Part shown: positions 8,119 through 13,390 of the stretch, piece by piece
Layout of the letters: each line of letters begins with the position of its first letter
Numbering within the stretch: the stretch's first letter is position 1
Program-made: the position numbers and the translations under genes
Source of the DNA: JBBSEZ01 sp038239195
Lineage (GTDB): Bacteria; Planctomycetota; Planctomycetia; Gemmatales; Gemmataceae
Direction: 5' to 3'
Assembly: GCA_038239195.1 (NCBI GenBank)
Contig: JBBSEZ010000161.1
Coordinates: 1-19,647 of the forward strand
Length of the DNA stretch: 19,647 nt
Notes under the pieces: generated by a model
Told to the model about the DNA's origin: nothing
Seen by the model: the letters and a program-made list of their open reading frames with translations, nothing else
The model's database searches: none

Positions 8119-8415
8119 TCGCCCGCGCCCCAAGGGCCCCGCCGCGCCGCGCATGCTCCCCCAGCAACCAGCACGCGCCGAGGAGCCCGGCTCGCCCCAG
8201 AAGCGCCCGGGTTGGCCCTTCCTCTCGTCCGCTCGGCCCACCGTGAACCGCCGGTGTTGACGGTGCCGGCCCTCCCTTTGCGTGCCGTCGGGCGACGGCG
8301 AGTGCCGCCCCCCTGCCACCGGCTGTCGCCCAAACGGCCAATTCGTCGGGCAGCGCGGCCGCTCGTCTCGTCTTCCGGCTTCGCGCCACGCCTGCGGCGC
8401 GGTACGCTGTCTGGA

Positions 8416-8602
8416 ATGAAGGTGCGGAACCTCCTGAAGCGGTTGAAGGCGGACGGCTGGTATTGCATGAACGCGCGGAGGGCACCGCCCGTTCAAGCAC
8501 CCGACCAAGCCGGGCCGTGTCACTGTCTCCGGGAAGCTGAGCCACGATCTGCCGCCCGGCACCCTGAACAGCATCCTCAAGCAGGCGGGCTTGCAGCAGT
8601 GA
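8416..8602 (+). pseudogene. hicA: hicA-type mRNA interferase toxin, frameshifted
   Basis: Frame 1 from the ATG at 8416 reads MKVRNLLKRLKADGWY, the start of a HicA double-stranded-RNA-binding-like toxin. Around 8465-8476 the homology moves to the next frame, which reads RGGHRPFKHPTKPGRVTV, then KLSHDLPPGTLNSILKQAG, and stops at TGA 8600-8602. The glycine-histidine pair that carries the catalytic histidine is in the second frame, so the protein from the first frame lacks it. One base too many or two too few explains it. Either the toxin is dead while its antitoxin is kept, or there is a sequencing error. The remnant ends eight bases before the hicB start, the usual HicAB layout. Confidence 0.8.
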
Positions 8603-8609
8603 GGAGAGC

Positions 8610-8825
8610 ATGACGAAGTACGCGATCGTGGTGGAGCGGGCCAAGCGAAACTACGCGGCCTACGTCCCCGACCTCCCCGGCTGTGTCGCAACCGGCGCGA
8701 CGGTCCAGGAGGCGGAGGAACTGTTGCGCGAGGCCATTGAGGTACACGTGGCGGGGCTGCGTGAGGATGGCTTGCCGGTGCCCGCGCCGTCGAGCGTGGT
8801 CGATTACCTGGAGGTGTCGGTCTGA
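8610..8825 (+). CDS. hicB: HicB-family antitoxin
   Basis: This 71-residue protein has the HicB signature: YAIVVERAKRNYAAYVPDLP, then GCVATGATVQEAEELLREAI and HVAGLREDGLPVPAPSS. It is the short form, a partial RNase H-like fold only, without the C-terminal ribbon-helix-helix found in longer HicBs. It would bind and block HicA. The start is the ATG at 8610, preceded by GAGGAG. The partner gene directly upstream is frameshifted, so this may be an orphan antitoxin. The stop TGA (8823-8825) lies in the left copy of the target duplication of the MITE-like element that follows, so the reading frame survived the insertion intact. Confidence 0.9.
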   Translation: MTKYAIVVERAKRNYAAYVPDLPGCVATGATVQEAEELLREAIEVHVAGLREDGLPVPAPSSVVDYLEVSV

Positions 8826-8947
8826 CTAGGGTTTTGCACTTCGACGTAAGTCGTTATTCCTCGGTCAGTGGGGCAGACGTAAGTCCTTATTTCTCGGTCA
8901 GCGCCGCGGCGAAAATTAAGGAGTTACGTCGAAGTGCAAAACCCTAG
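8826..8947. mobile_element. 122-bp MITE-like non-autonomous element
   Basis: The ends are perfect 24-bp inverted repeats (8826-8849 and 8924-8947, beginning CTAGGGTTTTGCACTTC). Directly outside them is the 5-bp duplication TCTGA (8821-8825 and 8948-8952). Inside are two near-identical 25-bp direct repeats, 8844-8868 and 8877-8901, differing at two positions and 33 bases apart; the first overlaps the left terminal repeat. There is no open frame for a transposase. Such an element would need a transposase supplied by a related insertion sequence elsewhere. In RNA the two ends would form a 24-bp stem straight after hicB and could act as a transcript end. I cannot name the parent IS family. Confidence 0.8.
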
Positions 8948-8976
8948 TCTGAGGGGCTCGATCAAGCCGGCAGCAC

Positions 8977-9031
8977 CCTTGCTGGGTAGCGCAAGCCGTG
9001 CTGGGGCGCGCACGGCCTTGCTCGGAAGCGC
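8977..9031. repeat. Direct repeat flanking a small hairpin
   Basis: CCTTGCTGGGTAGCGC (8977-8992) and CCTTGCTCGGAAGCGC (9016-9031) differ at two positions. Between and overlapping them, GCCGTGC (8995-9001) pairs with GCACGGC (9010-9016), and an AA/TT extension pairs past one bulged C. The stretch lies between the MITE and the SUKH gene, where a cassette boundary might be expected, but I could not fold the whole region into an attC-like shape. Confidence 0.35.
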
Positions 9032-9077
9032 TGGGCGCTCGACTCCACGTTCGGCCGCGGAGGGCATCCAAGTGGCG

Positions 9078-9533
9078 ATGGCAGAAGACGTCGATCGGCT
9101 GTTCACCAACGACTACGACGAGTATGTCTTCGGCCCCCCGTGTTCCGAAGCTGACATCCAACGGGCGGAGGCCACCCTCGGCGAACCCTTGCCTCCGCAT
9201 TTGCGTGAGTTGTACCTGGCGTTCAACGGGTTCACTGGCTGCACGGGCGCGGCGTTCTTGTGGCCGCTCTTCGGTAAACTCAGCTTGGTGGACACGAACA
9301 GGCTCTACCGCGGCGACGACGTCTTTCCCCGAGCGATCACGTCGGCTTGCCTTTTCTTCGGGGACAACGGGTGTCGGCGGTTGTGGGCGTTCAAGCGCGA
9401 CATGCCCGGCCGAGTCATCCAGTGGAACCTGTCGTGGCCAGACGAGGTCGAGGATGTCGGCGATAGCCCGCTCGCCGTCTGGGCCGCCGAGAAGCGAATC
9501 TACGACGAGTTGGCTGTCGAGGAAGCGGAATGA
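9078..9533 (+). CDS. SUKH-superfamily (SMI1/KNR4) protein
   Basis: This 151-residue protein shows the SUKH opening: SEADIQRAEATLGEPLPPHL, then RELYLAFNGFTG (about 23-54), the helix followed by the conserved L-P and N-G positions. Later come LFFGDNGCRRLWAFKR and the aromatic-rich VIQWNLSWPDE. SUKH proteins in bacteria are mostly immunity proteins that bind and neutralise polymorphic or contact-dependent toxins. No toxin gene lies beside it, so the immunity role is an inference from the family. The start is the ATG at 9078; a GTG two codons earlier (9072) is also possible. The frame stays open back into the MITE, but that part has no homology. An attC-like palindrome begins just after its stop. 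Confidence 0.8.
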   Translation: MAEDVDRLFTNDYDEYVFGPPCSEADIQRAEATLGEPLPPHLRELYLAFNGFTGCTGAAFLWPLFGKLSLVDTNRLYRGDDVFPRAITSACLFFGDNGCRRLWAFKRDMPGRVIQWNLSWPDEVEDVGDSPLAVWAAEKRIYDELAVEEAE

Positions 9534-9536
9534 GGT

Positions 9537-9628
9537 CGAACCCGCCGCTTCATCGGGGCCGGCGGGCACTTAGGCTTTGCGTGACTCTTCGCTCCCCGCA
9601 CCCGCCGGGCAGGTGAGCTTCTCGTTCA
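9537..9628. other. attC-like imperfect palindrome (possible integron cassette site)
   Basis: The outer box GAAC (9538-9541) pairs with GTTC (9624-9627). Next come unpaired 5-base spacers on each side (9542-9546 and 9619-9623). Then GCT-CA (9547-9552, with one extra unpaired T at 9550) pairs with TGAGC (9614-9618). A further stem joins 9558-9566 to 9601-9610 with one bulged base, and about 34 bases of loop close it. This box, spacer, box-with-extrahelical-base, variable-loop order is the attC layout. The right end runs into GGAGGA and the GTG start of the next gene, as cassette boundaries do. The outer GTTCAGC departs from the usual GTTRRRY. Confidence 0.45.
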
Positions 9629-9641
9629 GCGGAGGACGTCT

Positions 9642-9989
9642 GTGGATGAGGGCGACTACTGGGGGAGCTTGGAGTACCGCGTCTGTCGCGAGTTCGCGGG
9701 GATGAAGAATTGGGATCTCCGGCATCTGTGGTGCGACGGCTTCATCCCGGAGCGATACCGCCTGACTGGCTCCGAGCCACGCATCATGGGCTGCGCGTGG
9801 ATTTGCTACGGCGCGAGGCAGGACGAGTGGAAGTTCACACTCTTGTTGCCTCATCCGGTCGGCTCAAGGGAGGAGATTGATTGGGCATCGCTGCTGCCGC
9901 CGGAGAACGTTACGCGATGGCTCGCTGTCGATCAGGTTGGTAAACACATTCAGATCGAGCCTTCGGCAGCGGTTCCCGATCTTGCGTAG
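9642..9989 (+). CDS. Conserved small protein of unknown function
   Basis: This 115-residue protein starts at a GTG (9642) placed five bases after GGAGGA (9631-9636), a strong start signal. Distinctive segments are YRVCREFAGMKNWDLRHLWC, DGFIPERYRL, then MGCAWICYGARQDEWKFTLL and EEIDWASLLPPENVTRWLAV, ending QIEPSAAVPDLA. It looks like a compact globular domain rich in Trp and Cys, with no signal peptide or membrane segment. I recognise the pattern as a recurring planctomycete hypothetical but not a named family. The single-gene unit between two palindromes, with its own ribosome site, suggests a mobile cassette. A role as an immunity-like or regulatory protein would be guesswork. Confidence 0.75.
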   Translation: MDEGDYWGSLEYRVCREFAGMKNWDLRHLWCDGFIPERYRLTGSEPRIMGCAWICYGARQDEWKFTLLLPHPVGSREEIDWASLLPPENVTRWLAVDQVGKHIQIEPSAAVPDLA

Positions 9990-10000
9990 ACCCCGATCAA

Positions 10001-10086
10001 AACGCTGTACCCGACCAGCCACGCGACTGACGGCTCTGCGGGATTCAGCGCCCCTCGCACGTGAGTTCGCTGCTGAGCGGTGCGTT
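10001..10086. other. Second, more degenerate attC-like palindrome
   Basis: AACGC (10001-10005) pairs with GCGTT (10082-10086). CCG then CAGC (10011-10019) pair with GCTG and CGG (10072-10080) around a 2x2 mismatch. GCGA then CTGACG (10023-10032) pair with 10060-10070 allowing one extra base and one mismatch. The right end CGTTC runs into GGAGGA five bases after its TTC, as at 9624-9636. The spacer symmetry of a good attC is missing, so this is weaker than the first site. Confidence 0.3.
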
Positions 10087-10105
10087 CGCTGGAGGAGGGC
10101 ACTTG

Positions 10106-10632
10106 ATGGCCGACGGCTGGCTGCATTACTTTCCCCCTGGCAGCTTGGACGCCCGGTCCGACTTGCACCGCTTCTCGGCCGAGTGGTTCGCCCAAGCACT
10201 CGAACGACTGGGTGAGAAGCCGCTGCACCCTGCCGAGCCGCACCAGGCGCTGGTCATCCGGCTCCTCTGCCTGCCCACCTGGCGGGCCGCCTGCTCTGTT
10301 CGCGTGGAGGCGCGCGGCTTGTCGTGGTGGCTTGTTGGCCGGGAGTTGGATGGCGAGGAGGCCGGGCTCGCGTTGGGGGAGTTGGCCCGCCGCGAGGATC
10401 GTCGGCTGTCGGGCGCTGAGGCGAGCCAGGTCGCCGAGTTGTGGGAGTACCTGCGGTTCTGGTCCCTGGCTGTGGCGAGCGACGAAGATGTGTGCGACGG
10501 CACGACCTACGTGTTGGAAGCGGCTGAGCGCGGGCGGTATCGCGTCGCCCACCGAGATGACCCGGAGTGGGGGATACCTTCGGCGAGCTCAGCGACCTGC
10601 TGGCCCGTCTGGCAGGTTTCGCCCCTCGGTAG
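10106..10632 (+). pseudogene. Unknown protein (DVCDGTTYVLEA family), apparent frameshift near its end
   Basis: The ATG at 10106 follows GGAGGAGGG (10091-10099). Frame 1 gives MADGWLHYFPPGSL, LHRFSAEWFAQALERLG, SGAEASQVAELWEYLRFWSL, then DEDVCDGTTYVLEAAERGRY and HRDDPEWG. At the run of five G (10569-10573) the sense continues in another frame as DTFGELSDLLARLAGFAPR and stops at TAG 10630-10632. The restored protein would be about 175 residues. Without correction the frame runs on to 11071 through antisense of the next gene, which is not credible. The G-run points to slippage, by mutation or by sequencing. I recognise a pattern seen in planctomycete small proteins (VCDG..YVLE..GRY) but no named function. 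It forms the third gene of the cassette-like run. Confidence 0.65.
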
Positions 10633-10640
10633 TAAGGCAG

Positions 10641-10661
10641 AGCGAACCTGGTACTTCAGCA
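10641..10661. other. Half of an attC-like site
   Basis: GCGAACCTGGTACTTCAGC (10642-10660) parallels the left half of the attC-like site at 9537 (CGAACC, then a G, then CTTCA at matching spacing). It follows the frameshifted gene's stop by a few bases. No matching right half was found, because the convergent gene at 10682-11026 begins its 3' end here. It is either a truncated site or a chance match. Confidence 0.25.
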
Positions 10662-10665
10662 GACC

Positions 10666-10710
10666 GTGGCCGCGTGTCCCGTCAGGGGGAAGCAATCCCC
10701 TCCCGGCCAC
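10666..10710. terminator. Hairpin between convergent genes
   Basis: GTGGCCG (10666-10672) pairs with CGGCCAC (10704-10710). Inside, GGGGA (10686-10690) pairs with TCCCC (10696-10700). It lies between and partly inside the ends of two convergent genes and could serve either direction. There is no T-run. Part of it is coding for the minus-strand gene. Confidence 0.3.
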
Positions 10711-11026
10711 CCTTCGGCTCACGACCGGCCCCTCCGTTGAAACCGTCCGCCTCGAGGAAGGCCGTCTCCTCCCCATCGAGCAGCGACAAATACTCGTAGC
10801 CCGACTGCGGGTGGCCGGTCTGGTATTCGGCCAGGATGCAACGCACCCGGGCCAGGGTTGTCTCGTCCCAATGCGTCATCAACTCTGGCAGGGCCTCGAA
10901 CGTGTCCGCGAGCTCGGACAGTTGCCGACAGTCTCCGCGCAGGGCGAGGTTACGAGCCTGCACGAAGGCGCGGTGCAGAATGCGGAGCAGCCTGGGCTGA
11001 AGGGTGGCCGGTGCGAGCTCGGACAT
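10682..11026 (-). CDS. Small helical protein of unknown function, second gene of a two-gene operon
   Basis: This 114-residue protein starts at the ATG at 11026, which is preceded on the minus strand by GAGAGGAGG at good spacing. Most of it is predicted to be helical by eye: LLRILHRAFVQARNLALRG, then QLSELADTFEALPELMTHWD, TLARVRCILAEYQ and YEYLSLLDGE. It ends in a glycine-rich tail. There is no signal peptide or membrane segment. It starts 12 bases after the stop of the DGxHR protein, so the two are almost certainly co-transcribed and may act together. I do not recognise a family. Its arrangement after a ParB-like protein makes an accessory or partner role plausible but unproven. Confidence 0.7.
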   Translation of the reverse strand: MSELAPATLQPRLLRILHRAFVQARNLALRGDCRQLSELADTFEALPELMTHWDETTLARVRCILAEYQTGHPQSGYEYLSLLDGEETAFLEADGFNGGAGREPKGGREGIASP

Positions 11027-11038
11027 GGCATCCTCCTC

Positions 11039-11380
11039 TCAGGACACGATCTGAACCTGGGCGAGCGGTAGGGAGGCGGTTTGGCCTGGCGCTCCCAGGG
11101 GTTGCACCTCGATCGGCGGGACGGCCGCCCTTCCCGCAGGCGTCGCCAACGCCGCCTCCAGGGCAGGGTAGTTTCGGCGGGCCGTCACCGACCGGCTGAT
11201 CGATGGCTTGGGAGAGTGTAACTGATCCGGGCGGACGTAAATCAGCCGGTCGGGTTGCCCCTGGACGACCAGCCGGGCCGGAATCAGCAGGAGGCCGTTC
11301 TCGCGGGCGGCCACCGCTCGATGAGCACCATCTGCGATGTAGTATTGCGGGAAGGCCGCAGTCGCCGTCGGTGCGGACAT
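11039..11380 (-). CDS. ParB/sulfiredoxin-like domain protein (DGxHR motif)
   Basis: The chosen start is the ATG at 11380, with GGGAGG eight bases before it on the minus strand. A GTG at 11407 would add nine residues but has only a weak site. The 113-residue protein has YYIADGAHRAVAARENGLLL (about 13-32), which matches the DG-x-HR-x-x-A-A core shared by ParB N-domains and sulfiredoxin-like proteins. ParB N-domains bind CTP or DNA; other family members act as nucleases or phosphotransferases. The C-terminal half, LHSPKPSISRSVTARRNYPA and PPIEVQPLG, is unassigned. It is small, has no DNA-binding HTH and is not a chromosome-partition ParB. A possible promoter is at 11484-11513, and the 114-residue gene follows in the same operon. 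Confidence 0.65.
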   Translation of the reverse strand: MSAPTATAAFPQYYIADGAHRAVAARENGLLLIPARLVVQGQPDRLIYVRPDQLHSPKPSISRSVTARRNYPALEAALATPAGRAAVPPIEVQPLGAPGQTASLPLAQVQIVS

Positions 11381-11483
11381 CGGGTGGGCCTCCCGCAATC
11401 GTTTCACGATCCCGACTGCCGGCCCCCTTCTTGCTCATCCGAGGGCAGGACGGCGTCCCTCGGCGGGCGGCAGGAATGAGTTG

Positions 11484-11513
11484 ATTGTAATATGTTGTGG
11501 CACAGCGAGACAA
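11484..11513 (-). promoter_or_regulatory. Putative promoter of the DGxHR operon
   Basis: On the minus strand TTGTCT (11513-11508) is followed after 18 bases by TACAAT (11489-11484). The AT-rich patch stands out in this GC-rich region. It lies about 100 bases before the likely ATG at 11380. Confidence 0.4.
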
Positions 11514-11571
11514 GCCCCGGGTTGCGGAACTGCGGAATGAAGCCCCACCGCTTCCGGCCTGGCGTTCTGCA

Positions 11572-11684
11572 CAATCGCCGCGAAGCGGCCTCGCGGCTGG
11601 GAGACGTGAAGTCGTAAAACAGGAACGTGGTCGTTCGGGTGATCGGCTTCCGGCGCGCCTCGAGCGCGATCGACGAGGCGTGAG
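11572..11684 (-). pseudogene. Stray fragment of a GT39-type gene 3' end
   Basis: This stretch matches 13388-13508, the last 38 or so codons of the glycosyltransferase gene ending at 13391. I count about six differences in the first 87 bases, then a 6-base deletion that leaves the frame intact. Translated on the minus strand it reads LEARRKPITRTTTFLFYDF and TSPSREAASR, but the stop codon has become CGA. No homology continues upstream of it. It is the decayed tail of a paralogue or of a duplicated gene end. Confidence 0.75.
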
Positions 11685-11778
11685 GCCCAGATACGCCGCG
11701 CCGGCCATCCGTTCAGACGTCTTTGGCGGACACCGGCACCTCAACACCGAGTTGGGGCTTTGACCGCATGGGGGGACA

Positions 11779-13329
11779 ATGAGCGACCGGGACGAACTGG
11801 CCTTCCAGAAAGCCATCGCGTCGGAGCCAGAGGACGACACCTCGCGCCTGGTATTCGCCGACTTCCTCGACGAGCGCGGCGAAGACGGCGACCGCGAGAT
11901 GGCCACGTTCATCCGGGCCGAAGTCGAGCTCGCACGCACCGACGAAGCCAACCTCGCCTATCCCGAACGGCTCGCGGAGGCACGCCGGTCGGGCGTCTTC
12001 ACGCGCAAGGCCCGCCGGCCGTGGCTCGATTCGGTGCCCGGCGCGACGGTGACGTTTCGCCGCGGCCTGATCGCGGGCGTCACCCTGCCGCCCGACGTTC
12101 ACCGCAAGCACGACGTGGCGGACTGGGAGCGGATACCGGTCGAACAGCTTTCTTGGCTACCGAAGGAGAACGGCGATTCGGACAGGTGGAACGCGGCGCT
12201 CGGCACGGCGCTGGCGGCCCGGCCCGAGTTGGAGCGCCTCGGCACCCTCGAATTGTCGGGCGGGCCTGCGTTTCTCGGCCCGCTCTTGTCGGGTTGCCCG
12301 AGGCTCGCCGGTTTGCGCGCCCTCTCCGTCGGCAACTGGCGGTACGACGAGCCCGCCGACGCCCTGGTCGCCCTGGGGGAGCGGATGAACCTTCCAGCGC
12401 TCGACTCGCTCCGCCTCCTCAACAGTCAATGGCCGCCGGCGGAGTGGCAATCGTTCGTGCAGGCGGCACGACGCCCGCTGAGGCGACTTCGCCTCCAAGC
12501 GACGAGCGGAGACGGGGAGTGGTCCGAGCAGTACGACACGCGCTGGTTCGGGGAGCTCGCGACCCGGCCGCTCGCCTCCGGCGTCGTGTGGCTCGACCTG
12601 GGCACCCTCCACAGCTTCGGGATAACCGATCAGGTTTGGAGCGTCGGCGCCCCCAGGGCGGCAGAGCGCGCCATTCTCCCGGGCCACGACTATGGCGAGC
12701 GGGTCGAGCTATCGGGATGGCCGGCCCTGCGCCGGCTGCACGTGGAAATGAGCTCCGAGAGCCGAGGCACCGGCGAGGTGTCGCACCTCGAGAGCGCCGC
12801 GAAGCTGGAGTGGTTCAGCTCGAACGACGTCCACGATGAGGAATCCCGTCGGTTCGCAGCCGGGACGCGGCTCGAGAACCTCCGGCGGCTCAGCCTCCAC
12901 ACCAGCGACCCGGAAATCCTGCTGGGCGAATGCTGCAAGCGACTGCACCGGCTGGAGTGGGGCAACAGCTACCGCAACATCGACCCAACCGCCCTGCTCG
13001 CCGCCCACCTCCCCGAGCTCCGGTGGCTGACGCTCCGCGGGTGCGACAAGGCCGAAACGCTCGCGCCGCTGTCGGCCGCCACCAACATGCCGAACCTCTG
13101 CACGCTCGTGCTGGTGCAAGCGCCGCACGACGCGAAGGAGGTGAAAAGGCTCCTCGGCCGGCTCGCGAAAGCGCCCGCTCTGCCGCACCTCAGTCTGGTC
13201 GGCGTCGGGAGGTCGTCCGCGCGGAAGTGGTGGGTGCTCGGCGGGGGCAAGGCCACGCCCGTCCACAAGGGCGTCGATCCGGTCTGGCGCGACCGGTGGG
13301 AGCTCGACCCGACCGACGATTGGTTTTGA
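11779..13329 (+). CDS. TIGR02996-domain protein with leucine-rich-like repeats
   Basis: This 516-residue protein begins MSDRDELAFQKAIASEPEDD, then RLVFADFLDERGE and DREMATFIRAEVEL: the TIGR02996 domain that is expanded in Gemmata and its relatives (about residues 1-55). From about 150 on there are degenerate leucine-rich-like units: LERLGTLELSG, LAGLRALSVGNW, LPALDSLRLLNS, LRRLRLQ, LRRLHVE, LENLRRLSLHT, LHRLEW, LPELRWLTLRGC and LCTLVLVQ. There is no signal peptide. Such proteins are thought to offer a protein-binding surface; their role is not established. The ribosome site is weak (GGGGGGAC, 11770-11778). The gene lies between two copies of the GT39 3' end, so it may have arrived by insertion or recombination beside one of them. 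Confidence 0.85.
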   Translation: MSDRDELAFQKAIASEPEDDTSRLVFADFLDERGEDGDREMATFIRAEVELARTDEANLAYPERLAEARRSGVFTRKARRPWLDSVPGATVTFRRGLIAGVTLPPDVHRKHDVADWERIPVEQLSWLPKENGDSDRWNAALGTALAARPELERLGTLELSGGPAFLGPLLSGCPRLAGLRALSVGNWRYDEPADALVALGERMNLPALDSLRLLNSQWPPAEWQSFVQAARRPLRRLRLQATSGDGEWSEQYDTRWFGELATRPLASGVVWLDLGTLHSFGITDQVWSVGAPRAAERAILPGHDYGERVELSGWPALRRLHVEMSSESRGTGEVSHLESAAKLEWFSSNDVHDEESRRFAAGTRLENLRRLSLHTSDPEILLGECCKRLHRLEWGNSYRNIDPTALLAAHLPELRWLTLRGCDKAETLAPLSAATNMPNLCTLVLVQAPHDAKEVKRLLGRLAKAPALPHLSLVGVGRSSARKWWVLGGGKATPVHKGVDPVWRDRWELDPTDDWF

Positions 13330-13390
13330 CCGAGGAGAAGAACCATGCCCAGGACGGCTGTCCTTCGCTTTGGCCGGCGATGCTGCCCAA

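Larger units (their letters stand above)
7647..8415. other. 769 bases without a credible gene
   Basis: Several open frames cross this stretch on both strands, but they are arginine, proline and alanine-rich, carry no recognisable domain and look like products of high GC. What I do see is a second copy of an interspersed repeat (about 7981-8049), a short hairpin with a pyrimidine tract (8083-8118), and immediately upstream of the hicA start a possible TACGCT (8403-8408). Remains of older insertions are possible but cannot be shown. Confidence 0.5.

Noticed and set aside
7778..8644. Minus-strand open frame of 288 codons over the gene-poor stretch
   Set aside because: It has no domain, a biased composition, and overlaps the hicA remnant in antisense.
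8826..8947. CRISPR-like repeats (two 25-bp copies 33 bases apart)
   Set aside because: There are only two copies, the gap between them is 8 bases, and the whole is bounded by terminal inverted repeats and a target duplication.
8934..9077. Upstream extension of the SUKH frame starting inside the MITE
   Set aside because: The extension has no SUKH homology. The domain starts after the ATG at 9078.
10633..11071. Frame extension of the third cassette-like gene
   Set aside because: It runs antisense through a gene with its own ribosome site; the frame-corrected ending is better.
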